From the NCBI GenBank assembly GCA_963082975.1, contig OY720345.1, forward strand, positions 17,758,491 through 17,822,490: a stretch of 64,000 nucleotides of DNA. The letters run 5' to 3'. The notes below the pieces were generated by a model. The model worked only from the letters and a program-made list of their open reading frames with translations. It did not search any database and was not told the DNA's origin. Position 1 is the stretch's first letter. Each line of letters opens with the position of its first letter. The position numbers were made by a program, and so were the translations under genes. Positions 28,401-34,034 of the stretch are shown one piece after another. This DNA comes from Labia minor. Taxonomy: Eukaryota > Arthropoda > Insecta > Dermaptera > Spongiphoridae.

Positions 28401-30343
28401 ACTAAGCACTGAACAAAAACACGTGCACGAACAAATTCAATTAGTAAATGAACTTGAATCAGAACGGCAATCATTGAAGGATCAAATTCATGATCTTCAA
28501 AGTAAATATGATCACGCAATGAATATGTTACGGTCATCATCCGTGGGCTCTGGATCCTCATCTGTTGGGGGATCCGGGATGACACCCAATGAAGGAACTC
28601 GACAAGATATGAAAATTAGGGAATTAGAATCGAAATTCGATCTAGAAAAAACAACTCGAAGTCGTCTTGAAGTAAGTAAACCTTATTTGCTTAAATATTT
28701 TTTATATTTTCATTATATATTATTATTATATCATACATAAATAGATTTAATCAATGTATTTTATCCCTTAAGGTACAAATCACCCGATTAAAAGAATCAT
28801 TAGAAAAAATGACTAAAGAATCTACTCAAGCCAAAACCAAAGAACAACAAGCTCAAATAGAATTACGAAGGATACAAGGTAAATTTATTTTATTAATTTA
28901 ATATTATTTATTTTAAAAAAATACAAAAATAAATGTTATTAATATTAAATTGAAACAATTATAATATTTCAGCATCTATTCGTACATTAAATGAACAGCA
29001 AGCGACACTTAAATCACGGGACAATGAATATGTAATTAAAATTCGTGATGCTGAAAGGCGGGCAAAGATTGCAGAAACAGAAGCTGCAGCAGCGAGAAGG
29101 GAAACCGATGAAGTATAGACATAATTTATTATTTTTCAATTAAATTAAAATAATTTTAATAATATTATAGGAATGATTATTCTTCTAATATCCATCTTTT
29201 TTAATATTTAACAAATTTGTATCCCATAATTATAATTTCATATATAACTAAATCTTAGATTAAAAATAAATGAAAAAAGCAGATAAATAAAATTAATTTA
29301 TTTATGTAATTTTTATTTACATATTTAATATTTTTCACGAATATATTTATTAAAACTCTTTTGTGGTTTTTATAATTATTAAAGGGATTTTTATTAATAC
29401 TCCACATATTTATATAATCTATTTTTGTTTAATAAAATAAATGTACAACGTTTCAACTGCTTATTCTGCAGTCTTTATCAAGTACCGTATGCTTGCTCCG
29501 ACTCAAGCATTTTTCAGTCATCGTACGGTTCAAATAATTGATATAATTATTAATTTAAAAATTAGCTTTTTATGAGAAAATTGGGGGGAAAACATTTATT
29601 TACTATTCTATATTTAAACTATTACTATAATTAACTATTTTATATTTAAACTATTACCATAATCATAATCATAACTGATATACAATATCTTTATTATTAA
29701 TAATAATAAATAAAGATAACCAATAATAAAAATTATTTAGAATTTATTACGTTTCATTTAGATAAATATACTTATTATATTTAATTTCTTTTTTATATGA
29801 AGGACTAACTAAATTTCTTTTTCAGATGCGGGCCCGTTTAGAATCTCTTACAGAGGCACTAGAAAAAGATGTAAATGAATCTACGGATTCAAATGAAGAG
29901 GACTCTGACTTGTCAAATATAGATGATGATGAGGACGAAGATAATACTCCACAAAAGTATATACACTATTAAAATAAAGATTTTTCTAAATATTTTCTTT
30001 AAATAATTCATATAAACTTTTAAAGTTATTTTAAGCTGATGTTTTTTAAATATTTTTCATATTGCTTAGCCTTAAGATGGTTGAAATATCAGTATATAAT
30101 AGTAGATTTGATCTCCATGTACTGTATATTTATTTTTAAATTCACAAAATCATTAATTTATAAAAATTTTATAACATAAATAATTTTAACAAATAATTAA
30201 AATACTATTAGTATTAATCATAAATCAAATTGAAATTAAAATTATTACATATTTCTCTAAATTAATAGTTTATTATTATTTGTTTTTTCAGTAACTTCGA
30301 GACATCCATGGAATCGTTTCGACCTGGTGAAAGTTCCATCTAA
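168..30343 (+). CDS. Mhcl: Unconventional myosin XVIII, 3' part of gene (20 exons, 5' end outside window)
   Basis: Class XVIII myosins are poorly catalytic actin-binding myosins that scaffold actomyosin and co-assemble with myosin II. I joined exons 168-345, 425-752, 1092-1205, 1292-1435, 15533-15661, 19936-20160, 24680-24799, 24883-25012, 25777-25922, 26007-26161, 26273-26396, 26483-26662, 26799-26934, 27027-27283, 27396-27593, 28369-28671, 28773-28878, 28973-29112, 29826-29956 and 30292-30343; all junctions are GT-AG and phases agree, giving 1097 residues plus a TAA. Order: distal motor, converter with FFRAG, IQ motif ([12 protein letters not shown]), class-XVIII neck ([12 protein letters not shown]), about 700 residues of coiled coil starting near ISEL, acidic tail (DDDEDEDN). 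The neck and tail align in order with MYO18A. Missing: the N-terminus (PDZ/KE region) and P-loop, upstream of the window. Alternative starts are listed separately. An AATAAA follows the stop at 30346. Confidence 0.93.
1475..1672. mobile_element. hAT-type MITE, 198 bp
   Basis: The ends CAGTGATTCTCA and TGAGAATCACTG form terminal inverted repeats, flanked by 8-bp direct repeats ACCTAAGT (1467-1474) and ACCTAAAT (1673-1680), one mismatch apart. CAGTG termini and an 8-bp target duplication are the hallmark of hAT elements. There is no coding capacity. It lies in the 14-kb myosin intron, 40 bp after the donor at 1436. Confidence 0.85.
1681..2521. other. Intronic AT-rich DNA, nothing recognised
   Basis: Low-complexity A/T sequence inside the myosin intron; no reading frame, repeat family member or conserved motif that I can support. 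Confidence 0.6.
2522..2960 (+). repeat. Family B HINE-like repeat, internally deleted copy
   Basis: It starts at the ACTATCTCG subterminal repeat and ends with the GAAGACACTCCAG 3' hairpin region, like the full copies at 56180-56766 and 59756-60348. It shares AAACGGTTTGAGCTAGAATAAT and the CTGCTATATATAGAATTTCA block. The (TG)n microsatellite and about 150 bp are missing. Confidence 0.75.
2961..4278. other. Intronic AT-rich DNA with one GC-richer patch
   Basis: Mostly A/T-rich. At 3108-3200 is a GC-richer patch with GTGGCGCTGTT and an imperfect inverted partner AACAACGCCAC, possibly an old transposon end. No supported gene. Confidence 0.5.
4279..4556 (+). mobile_element. tRNA-derived SINE, full length, 278 bp
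   Basis: Flanked by a perfect 10-bp target duplication TATTTTGAAT (4269-4278 and 4557-4566). The 5' head is tRNA-like: a box-A-like TAGCGAAG (4301) and a T-arm-like hairpin CCCGGGTACAAGTCCCGGG (4329-4347). The body (CAAAATTGGGAAAGCT, ATCAAGAAAATCAAGGTAAA) and T-rich tail match the copies at 21157 and 58035. RNA polymerase III transcription and LINE mobilisation are inferred from the SINE structure. Confidence 0.88.
4646..7624 (-). CDS. Non-LTR retrotransposon endonuclease/reverse transcriptase, RTE-like, intact
   Basis: A 992-residue uninterrupted frame with an ATG start. The N-terminal third is an APE-type endonuclease: CTWNVRSL near residue 38, LGDFNAKIG near 177, and [10 protein letters not shown] near 277. 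Reverse transcriptase follows: [46 protein letters not shown] and the catalytic KYADDTVIL, then FKYLGCIIN. The C-terminal [13 protein letters not shown]...ELFRTAENR pattern is that of RTE/BovB-like proteins often misannotated as craniofacial development protein 2. The stop is followed within 10 bp by AATAAAA on the minus strand, so the 3' UTR is only tens of bases. It is antisense to the myosin gene in its 14-kb intron. No frameshift is visible, suggesting recent insertion. Non-LTR identity is sure; the clade is likely RTE. Confidence 0.93.
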   Translation of the reverse strand: MTRNKIQMAPSPGQPLNGQGVRRISRLRIVKTRLRVCTWNVRSLFMAGKLNNAIKEMRRLKVKFMGISELRWPGVGVCSQEGGTLYYSGSESGDRFHRNGVGILVDSEFTRYVKNFVPISDRVMLLQIHGQPFDINILQVYAPTSDSKYDEEVEKFYNTLENTLNSLKKNTINLILGDFNAKIGQGRRGDLVGDFGLGECNERGDRLYDFCQTTEMVVTNTLFKLPKRRLYTWKSPRDSIDNQEPSRNQIDYILINRRFRNCVKRVTTYPGADIGSDHNPLVADMGLALKSVKRKNCNVNIIDTSRLQFEDVRNAVIDDLNGKLMRISIDDLDDINTQWALLKNALVETGSLHLRRTRTMKRRSWMTDEILDLMEERRLLKNNIVEYKKMQFKIRKGIKLAKQIWMTERCEEIEELVSKHDMFNIHVKVKEITGQFRSRPPMSILNEAKKLVTDEAELMKAWQLYAAKLFEDSREEVEIDDCDPEGPKIIKSELIHAISIAKNKKAPGPDGIPMELIKFINEDNIDLVLKIFNNIYNCGVLPEEWLKSTFVTIPKKQYPKNCSDYRLISLMSHMLKTFLRIIHARIRLKCELDLDDSQFGFRNAFGTREALFGFNVLLQKCRDQHKNVFACFVDYEKAFDRIKHTRLIELLCDAGVDEKDIRIIKNLYWRQYAVIRVGKSTTPGIEIQRGVRQGCILSPLLFNLYADRIFKEALEELDMGVKVNGVPISTIKYADDTVILSENIEDLQLLLNKISQIGIKAGLNINIAKTKFMVFSRQPHGNASLHLDNKQVERVRSFKYLGCIINDQLDPDIEIKSRIEAARSTFNKMRSFFCDDNLNLKLRQRMAKCYVWSILLYGVEAWTLKVSTMNRLEAFEMWILRRMLRIPWVERVTNRDVLRRANTQRELLNTVKCRKISYLGHILRGNKYQLLQLILKGKIEGRRGPGRRRQSWLGNIREWTGIRSVGELFRTAENRDVFARVIADVRETGQGT
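7625..8520 (-). mobile_element. Probable 5' untranslated region of the LINE
   Basis: This stretch is noticeably GC-richer than the intron around it and directly precedes the LINE ORF. It holds a two-copy tandem repeat of about 35 bp (GCCGCCCCTAACCTGGAG, 7691-7757). The upper boundary near 8520, where A/T-rich sequence resumes, is a guess; no target duplication was located. Confidence 0.5.
8663..8912. repeat. Inverted-repeat element of 250 bp with a hammerhead-like core
   Basis: The ends TAATGGATTAGGAGT (8663) and the reverse complement of ...ACCCCTAATCCATTA (to 8912) begin an imperfect inverted repeat of about 75 bp per arm that also pairs GGTTTAGAAA with TTTCTAAGCC and AACTTCTTTT with AAAAGAAGTT. 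The centre carries CCTGAAGAGGGTC...GGAACCGAAACGTAG, a CUGANGA...GAAA arrangement like hammerhead ribozymes of Penelope-like elements. No protein is encoded. Confidence 0.55.
8913..9755. other. Intronic AT-rich DNA, nothing recognised
   Basis: A/T-rich stretch between two transposon-like units; no frame or conserved motif supported. Confidence 0.55.
9764..9992. mobile_element. hAT-type MITE, 229 bp
   Basis: Perfect 8-bp target duplication CTTTATAT at 9756-9763 and 9993-10000. The right end reads ...GTTTGCGCATCACTG, the reverse complement of a CAGTGATGCGCAAAC terminus; the left end TAGGGATTCACAA has lost the canonical first C. ATGATGCGCC near the left and GAGGTGCCAC near the right are further weak inverted matches. 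Confidence 0.75.
10037..10273 (+). mobile_element. hAT-type MITE with G-runs, 237 bp
   Basis: Starts CAGTGGCGTAGCGTGG, with perfect 8-bp target duplication TGGATTAT at 10029-10036 and 10274-10281. Contains runs of G near the left end and GGGGGGCACGTGCCCCCC near the right. It is an inverted relative of the copy at 53287-53504 (shared TTTTTGCACAATGT, GTTCTCAGTTACGAAACTAAT). An open frame across it is a by-product of the element. Confidence 0.85.
10282..11435. promoter_or_regulatory. AT-rich intron ending in a possible internal promoter / 5' UTR
   Basis: Up to about 11060 the stretch is A/T-rich with T-runs and nothing recognised. Then 11085-11290 is less biased and contains TATATTTGTATATTATG followed by CTCTCAGACTG, the sort of TATA-plus-initiator spacing seen in insect promoters, about 240 bp before the ATG at 11436. 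Promoter function is inference only. Confidence 0.3.
11436..12755 (+). CDS. Candidate alternative first exon of myosin XVIII (membrane anchor, Pro-rich), or nested gene
   Basis: Open frame with first in-frame ATG at 11436; codons upstream to 11403 lack an ATG. Residues 1-35 are strongly hydrophobic ([17 protein letters not shown]), a likely signal anchor. About 390 residues of Asn/Lys/Ser-rich disordered sequence follow, with two SH3-ligand-like motifs, PPKLPPK and [14 protein letters not shown]. The frame closes with TAA at 12773, but a donor AAAAAG/GTATTC lies at 12755/12756 exactly after codon AAG, phase 0. The next myosin exon (15533) also starts in phase 0, so splicing would give a motor-less isoform with IQ and coiled coil. 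If unspliced it would be a 445-residue protein. I recognise no family. Codon bias is A/T-rich like the myosin exons. Confidence 0.55.
12774..13202. other. Intronic AT-rich DNA
   Basis: A/T-rich, with a short TA microsatellite near 12805-12822. No gene or repeat family member seen. Confidence 0.5.
13211..13589. mobile_element. hAT-type MITE, 379 bp (GACCCC-rich family)
   Basis: Termini CATAGGTTCCCAAA and TTTGGGAACATATG are inverted repeats, and the flanks carry a perfect 8-bp duplication CTATAGAC (13203-13210, 13590-13597). The interior is rich in GTAGACCCC repeats. A left-truncated relative sits at 59126-59324. Confidence 0.85.
13598..14732. other. Intronic AT-rich DNA, nothing recognised
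   Basis: Nearly pure A/T. A small palindrome GAGCCTCTCGAGGCTC occurs at 13752-13767. No frame of interest. Confidence 0.5.
14741..15006. mobile_element. hAT-type MITE, 266 bp
   Basis: Ends CAGTGGTGTATTGG and CCAATACATCACTG are inverted repeats, with perfect 8-bp target duplication ATAATTAT at 14733-14740 and 15007-15014. Decayed fragments of the same family lie inverted at about 33840-34030 and 34820-34852 (GGAACGCATAGTGGGAGC). Confidence 0.88.
15015..15532. other. Intronic AT-rich DNA up to the IQ exon
   Basis: A/T-rich; ends in the polypyrimidine tract and TTTTTGCAG acceptor of the exon at 15533. Nothing else seen. Confidence 0.55.
15533..15661 (+). CDS. Mhcl: Myosin XVIII converter / IQ-motif exon
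   Basis: 43 codons, phase 0 at both ends. It begins [16 protein letters not shown], the canonical end of a myosin converter, then [18 protein letters not shown], a single IQ-like light-chain/calmodulin binding helix. It follows a 14.1-kb intron and is the first exon that both the motor form and the putative exon at 11436-12755 could share. Confidence 0.93.
15721..16304 (+). repeat. Family A HINE-like repeat, 584 bp
   Basis: Begins CCGACCGACGATAG after a T-rich flank and ends at the inverted partner CGTCGGTCGG. Interior (GTCC)n microsatellite at 15841-15868, then the conserved block GGCTCAACCGATTTTGATG and AATTTGGTATATTTAC. It matches the inverted 584-bp core at 63001-63584 nearly end to end. 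It lacks the terminal hairpin that the 62979-63584 copy has. Confidence 0.85.
16305..16748. other. Intronic AT-rich DNA
   Basis: No gene. A GC-richer patch at 16545-16620 (GGGCCTGGCAGGAGGTCC) is unexplained. Confidence 0.45.
16749..16800 (-). repeat. Family A 3'-end fragment
   Basis: GAGCTGTGGCCAGGCAC followed by AGAACCGACCGACG and ATTAATTTCC is the inverted 3' end (hairpin plus subterminal repeat) of family A, as at 62979-63040. Confidence 0.75.
16830..17164. mobile_element. Small inverted-repeat DNA element, about 335 bp, Tc1/mariner-like
   Basis: The ends AGTCATTGGCCCCC (16830) and GGGGGCCAACGACT (to 17164) form a 14-bp inverted repeat with one mismatch, next to TA-containing flanks. A third copy of the motif (GGGGGCCAATAAG) is internal at 16970. 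No intact transposase; the 62-codon minus frame inside is not recognisable. Superfamily assignment is tentative. Confidence 0.6.
17330..17585 (-). repeat. Family A partial copy
   Basis: Inverted 5' half of family A: ACCAAATTTTATCAAAATCC, GAGCCGTTCAAG, GACGGACGGACAGACATCAT, ATTCGTGGAGATATGTAAA. Confidence 0.8.
17590..19390. other. Intronic AT-rich DNA, nothing recognised
   Basis: About 1.8 kb of A/T-rich sequence with short TA arrays near 19130-19170. No frame longer than about 60 codons and no recognised repeat. Confidence 0.5.
19396..19690 (+). repeat. Dispersed repeat related to family A 3' half
   Basis: Shares TTTGTATTTTTGAAATATTAAA, CAGCCTCGGGAAAAATCAT, TAGTTTTTTCTTAATTTA and TGACGTCAGCAA with 61860-62160 and, inverted, with 36500-36680. 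The same CTCG-GAAAAATCAT...TGACGTCA block occurs inside full-length family A. Confidence 0.7.
19936..20160 (+). CDS. Mhcl: Myosin XVIII neck exon
   Basis: 75 codons in phase 0, starting [20 protein letters not shown] and continuing [19 protein letters not shown]. This is the class-XVIII second IQ-like helix followed by the W.WY.L..H..PLL block that precedes the rod in all myosins. It ends [18 protein letters not shown], the first coiled-coil heptads. Next exon: 24680. Confidence 0.93.
20161..21140. other. Myosin intron; possible decayed coding fossil near 20880-21070
   Basis: A/T-rich. At 20880-20955 one frame reads [23 protein letters not shown] before a stop and at 21008-21055 another reads [13 protein letters not shown], each with more balanced base use than the surroundings. 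They may be remains of a transposon protein; I cannot name it. Confidence 0.3.
21157..21426 (+). mobile_element. tRNA-derived SINE, full length, 270 bp
   Basis: Perfect 16-bp target duplication TATAAATTTTTCTTAA at 21141-21156 and 21427-21442. The head has box-A-like TAGCGAAGCTGCC (21181) and a perfect T-arm-like hairpin CCCGGGATCAAATCCCGGG (21209-21227); the body matches the SINE at 4279. The undecayed target duplication indicates a recent insertion. Confidence 0.92.
21640..21948 (+). promoter_or_regulatory. Candidate internal promoter upstream of the alternative exons
   Basis: Base composition turns less A/T-rich here. TATAAATA sits at 21698-21705, about 250 bp before the ATG at 21949, followed by TTGGCCTTGTTTTGGCCAA and TCCGGACGTCGGC. 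A short upstream frame (ATG at 21912, stop at 21965) overlaps the start. Promoter role is inferred from position and the TATA box. Confidence 0.4.
21949..23086 (+). CDS. Candidate alternative 5' exon set of myosin XVIII (three exons), or nested gene
   Basis: Exons 21949-22250, 22541-22690 and 22780-23086 join in frame (AG/T and AG/G phase-2 junctions, all GT-AG). ATG 21949 is preceded by an in-frame TGA; a second ATG is at 21982. The first exon is Ser/Arg-rich ([21 protein letters not shown]), the second has [14 protein letters not shown] and [16 protein letters not shown], the third [18 protein letters not shown]. The last coding triplet before the donor GAG/GTGGTT at 23086 ends in phase 0, and the next myosin exon, 24680 (ISELSADL), starts in phase 0. 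A spliced product would fuse about 250 new residues to the coiled-coil rod without motor or IQ. Unspliced, the frame stops at 23110. I know no domain in it. Confidence 0.6.
23111..24679. other. Myosin intron, AT-rich
   Basis: About 1.6 kb A/T-rich. CACTGCACATAATATTCG at 23310-23330 echoes the same phrase in the exon at 22936, perhaps a tiny local duplication. Otherwise nothing recognised. Confidence 0.5.
24680..27593 (+). CDS. Mhcl: Myosin XVIII coiled-coil rod exons (nine exons)
   Basis: Exons 24680-24799, 24883-25012, 25777-25922, 26007-26161, 26273-26396, 26483-26662, 26799-26934, 27027-27283 and 27396-27593. Heptad-rich Glu/Lys/Gln/Leu sequence throughout. Landmarks shared with MYO18A in the same order: ISEL.....[105 protein letters not shown]. 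The rod would dimerise the molecule and mediate co-assembly with myosin II. Confidence 0.93.
27594..28368. other. Myosin intron, AT-rich, nothing recognised
   Basis: 775-bp intron. It is flanked by a GCTGAG/GTGAAG donor and TTTTATAG/ATT acceptor; nothing else is visible. Confidence 0.6.
28369..29112 (+). CDS. Mhcl: Myosin XVIII distal rod exons (three exons)
   Basis: Exons 28369-28671, 28773-28878 and 28973-29112. Starts [16 protein letters not shown] (cf. MKKHKAAVAQAS in MYO18A), contains a Ser/Gly-rich break [15 protein letters not shown] that interrupts the coiled coil, then [20 protein letters not shown] and [20 protein letters not shown]. The flexible serine/glycine insert is a plausible phosphorylation or hinge site, by inference only. 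Confidence 0.92.
29113..29825. other. Myosin intron with a hammerhead-like fragment
   Basis: Mostly A/T-rich. At 29440-29530 (read on the minus strand) are TACTTGATAAAGACTGC...GCAGTTGAAACGTTG and flanking GC-richer sequence, resembling the CUGANGA/GAAAC blocks of Penelope-like repeat ends but degenerate. Confidence 0.4.
29826..30343 (+). CDS. Mhcl: Myosin XVIII C-terminal exons
   Basis: Exons 29826-29956 and 30292-30343. [16 protein letters not shown] continues the rod, then an acidic tail ([20 protein letters not shown]) equivalent to the ESDENEDL ending of MYO18A, and a final [17 protein letters not shown] before TAA. The last ten sense codons plus stop and the 3' UTR are duplicated at 33241. 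Confidence 0.93.
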
Positions 30344-30690
30344 AATAAAGAAATAAAAAATGAATATCTAAATTATTAAAAGAAAAAAAAGACTTTCTAT
30401 ATATATATATATATATACTCTTTCCTCTTTCTTTCTCCTTCTATCTTTTTATATATTGTTTATTATTATTTCTTTTTATGTATAATTGAAAAAAATATTT
30501 TAATAAATTCTTCAAGCCAAATAATTAATTAATTTTTAAAACTATAATTTATTAATATCAAATTTTAATATATGTATAGATATAATTTTAATATATAAAA
30601 TATATATATATTTATATATATATATATAATTTATATATTTAAATAAAATTTATTTCGATTTTAATAAACATATCAACAAATTTATAAAGA
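30311..30690 (+). repeat. Donor copy of duplicated myosin 3' end
   Basis: The segment from the GAATCGTTTCGACCTGG of the last coding exon through the 3' UTR (TCTTTCTCCTTCTATC, ATATCAACA...AAGAAAATGA) reappears in the same orientation at 33241-33540, after the first zinc-finger gene. Confidence 0.85.
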
Positions 30691-30699
30691 AAATGATTT

Positions 30700-31530
30700 T
30701 TGTTTTTTATTTTTGTTATTTAATTATCCTTATTTGTTTGTATTATTAATATTGGGACACTTTTTTCCATTTTTAAAAGTAGGGACCAGCTTAATATTCT
30801 TAAAATAGCGATCATCGTCCTGCGGTAGAGTAAAAAAGAAAATTAAAATTTCACTTCTATATATATATATATATATATAATAGTACAACACGAACATGGA
30901 AAAATATTTTAAAAGAACTCTTTTATTATATAATCAGAATATTAAAAAATAATCAATTTTTATTCTTTTGAATTATTATTTTACGCCTAGCTAACAGAAA
31001 GTACAGAGACTTATAAATTGTAACTATATTACGATATTTTAACATTCTAATTTTTAAATTTATATACAATTTAATATTTCTTATTAATATCACATCGCAA
31101 AAGAAAAAAAAGAAAACTTTTAATAAATTATAATAGAATATAATCATTTAGATTTAAGACAAATTTAAAAGTTTATGTTTACACGGAAAAAAAAGTTATA
31201 AAAAATTTAAATATTTTTAAATTATTTATTTCTTGAAAATATTGAATTATTTGAGTTTGTTCTAAAATGAATATATATATATATATATATATAAAAACAT
31301 TGCGATCTTTAATTTATTGAACTGATTAATCTGATTAATTGTATTTTTAGATAAATATAAGTTTATGTTTATACGGGAAAACAAAGTTAAAAAAAAATAT
31401 TTTTTAAAGGGTACCATTTTTCAAAATATGTATTGGCACTACAAATTACTGGCAAATCACGTCCATTCAGAATTTGACAGAAAATTTAACGTTAAAATAA
31501 AGTAAAAAATGTAAAAATATCCAAATAAAG
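30700..31530. other. Intergenic AT-rich DNA
   Basis: Contains TA microsatellites (30857-30880, 31268-31292) and nothing else that I recognise. Confidence 0.5.
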
Positions 31531-31899
31531 ATTGCGTATGTTTTATGATTTTTTAAATTTTTTTTTCCTTATTTTTTAATCATATTTTTTTTAATTTTGC
31601 AATATAATGGAAGAAATTTTTTGTTTGGAAGATTATTTACTCATATTGTTAAATATATTTAATTTAATTATATTAATATTTACATTTAAACAATTAGAAG
31701 CTGGTTTTTGAATAATACACCAAAAGTTTTGTTTTGAAACTGAATCGTTGCTATCTTAAAGACGAATTTTTGGTTATTATTTTAATTGTAAATCAAATCA
31801 AAAATTTTAAACGTTTATAACACAGCATGCACTGGTTTATAAGTAATACTTATTAACTAGAAAATATTTTATAATTGATAATACATTAATCAATTAAAA
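31531..31899 (+). promoter_or_regulatory. 5' flank of zinc-finger gene 1, shared with gene 2
   Basis: TATAATGGAAGAAATTTT, TTGAATAAYRCACCAAAAGT, GAATCGTTGCTATCTTAAAG and ACGAATTTTTGGTTRTTATT occur here and at 37170-37350 upstream of gene 2. About 350 bp of upstream DNA was therefore copied with the gene, presumably including its promoter. No classical core-promoter motif is obvious. Confidence 0.5.
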
Positions 31900-33105
31900 A
31901 TGGATCTTTATTCACAAGAAGACAGAAAATATCCAATATATATAGGTAATTTTATTTCATCGAAAGTAATGTTAATTGACAATAAAATTATTTGTAATAT
32001 TATTCCTTAAATTGAATTATAAAATAGTTAGATATCTAAAAATAGAATGATTTAAGATAACGAAAACAATTATTTTTTAGGTCCTCTATATCCTTGTGTA
32101 AATTGTCATATAAATTTTATAAGTGACGAATTTTTATCTAAACATCTAAAAAAATGTTTTCATAAAAAAATATTTTCTATTATCAAAAATAATGTAATTT
32201 TTGAGGATTCAGAGAAATATTTAGACGGAAAATTTGAAGAAACTCATTCAATCCATACGGAAGACAATCGTTTTGAATGTAATTATTGTAAAAAGAAATT
32301 TAATCTGAAATCAATTTTAAAAAGACATTTATTAATTCATACGGGAGAAAAACCTTTTGAATGTAATTATTGTAAAAAGAAATTTAATTATAAATCAACT
32401 TTAAATACTCATTTATTAATGCATACTGGAGAAAAACCTTTTGATTGTAAATATTGTAAAAAGAAATTTAATCTGAAATCAATTTTAAAAAGACATTTAT
32501 TAATTCATACGGGAGAAAAACCTTTTGAATGTAATTATTGTAAAAAGAAATTTAATCGAAAATCAAATTTAAATCAACATTTATTAATTCATACAGCTGA
32601 AAATCCTTTTGAATGTAATTATTGTGAAAAGAAATTTCATCTGAAATCACTTTTAAAAAGACATTTATTAATTCATACAGGAGAAAAACCATTTGATTGT
32701 AATTATTGTAAAAAGAAATTTAATGTGAAATCAAATTTAGATAAACATTTATTAATTCATACAGGAGAAAAACCTTTTGAATGTAATTATTGTAAAAAGA
32801 AATTTAATCTGAAATCAAATTTAGATCAACATTTATTAATTCATACAGGAGAAAAACCTTTTGAATGTAATTACTGTGAAAAGAAATTTAATAAGAAATC
32901 ACATTTAGATCAACATTTATTAATCCATACAGGAGAAAAACCTTTTCAATGTACTTATTGTGAAAAGTATTTCAGATGGAAAACAAATTTAAAAACACAT
33001 TTATTAATTCATACAGGAGAAAAACCTTTTGAATGTAATTATTGTGAAAAGAAATTTAATCAGAAATCAAATTTAGTAAAACATTTATTAATTCATATAG
33101 TTTGA
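31900..33105 (+). CDS. C2H2 zinc-finger protein, copy 1 (two exons, 356 aa)
   Basis: Exons 31900-31945 (15 codons plus G, MDLYSQEDRKYPIYI) and 32081-33105. The AAAAATGG start context is strong. After an atypical N-terminal C..C...H.....CFH segment (YPCVNCHINFISDEF) and a linker come ten tandem C2H2 fingers of the form C-x2-C-x12-H-x3-H joined by TGEKP-type linkers; the framework is almost invariant (CNYCKKKFN, HLLIHTGEKPFE). Ten fingers with consensus linkers imply sequence-specific DNA binding in the nucleus, probably transcriptional regulation or repeat silencing. Target unknown. There is no ZAD, KRAB or BTB domain. Paralogues at 37458 and 42296. The gene lies between two copies of the myosin 3' end. 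Confidence 0.9.
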
Positions 33106-33240
33106 AAAATAGACTTAATAATGAAAACTGTAACGGTCAAACTATTTATCTTGATTATTAAATAGTTTATAGCTAGCAAAGTGCTCATATTTCTTTTATT
33201 TTATTTTTATTATTTTAAATAAATTTATAAATATAATAAA

Positions 33241-33545
33241 GAATCGTTTCGACCTGGTGAAAGTTCCATCTAAAATAAAGAAATAAAAAATGAATATCTA
33301 AATTATTAAAAGAAAAAAATAACTATATATATATATACTCTTTCCTCTTTCTTTCTCCTTCTATCTTTTTATATATTGTTTATTATTATTTCTTTTTATG
33401 TATAATTGATATACTAATAATCTATATCAAATTTTATAGATATAACTTTAATATATAAAATATATATATATAATCTAATATTTAAATAAAATTTACTTCG
33501 ATTTTAATAAACATATCAACATATTTATAAAGAAAATGATAGATT
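33241..33545 (+). pseudogene. Duplicated fragment of myosin XVIII last exon and 3' UTR
   Basis: Identical to 30311 onward over the last ten sense codons, the stop and about 75 bp more, then collinear with small deletions to ATATTTATAAAGAAAATGA near 33540. No splice acceptor precedes it, so it cannot encode the tail by itself; it might act as a poly(A) region for zinc-finger gene 1. Confidence 0.85.
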
Positions 33546-33667
33546 TTTCTAATATTGGTCTTTTTAACTTATATAACACACTGTAAAGTATTTATTAATA
33601 AATTAAATTTTTAAAATCAAATACATCAAATACTTTAATTACTAAACATTATCTTCATTGTAAATTC
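33546..33667. other. Short AT-rich spacer
   Basis: Nothing recognised between the duplicated myosin end and the foldback element. Confidence 0.4.
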
Positions 33668-33835
33668 CCAGCCAGAAAGTCGACGTCTAGGAGATCTAGA
33701 TACATTTAGATCTAGATTAAGTCTAGAAATATCAATTTAGACGTCTATATAGACATCTAGAAATATCAATTTTCAGTTCTTATGGTTCTAGACGTATCTA
33801 GATCTAGACGTCTAATCGACGTCGACGTTCTGGCC
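33668..33835. mobile_element. Foldback element rich in TCTAGA/GACGTC motifs
   Basis: Starts CCAGAAAGTCGACGTCTAG and ends with the inverted CTAATCGACGTCGACGTTCTGG; between them TCTAGA and GACGTCTA repeat many times, so the whole 165-bp segment can fold on itself. Non-coding and unlike the A/T-rich surroundings. Class unknown. Confidence 0.65.
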
Positions 33836-34034
33836 AATTTTCAACAAACTATTTTTTCCATATAAGTTTTTATTTTTTCTTATTCTTACTATACAAAATA
33901 TTAACGAACACAAAAAGAAATTATAACAGTAGATTTAAGTGGGAGTTGTCGAGACATGAAAAAGAACTGGACGCGTTCCGGTTTTGAAAAAAAGTAAGGA
34001 AACGTCGTTCCCCCGTGTTCCCCTCCCATATATA
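33836..34034 (-). repeat. Decayed copy of the 14741 MITE family
   Basis: Inverted relative: CCATATAAGTTTTTATTTTT, AGTAGATTTAAGTGGGAGTTGTC, GACGCGTTCCGGTTTTGAAAAAA, CGTCGTTCCCCCGTGTTCCCCTCCC. Neither terminus is intact, so no target duplication is expected. Confidence 0.75.
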
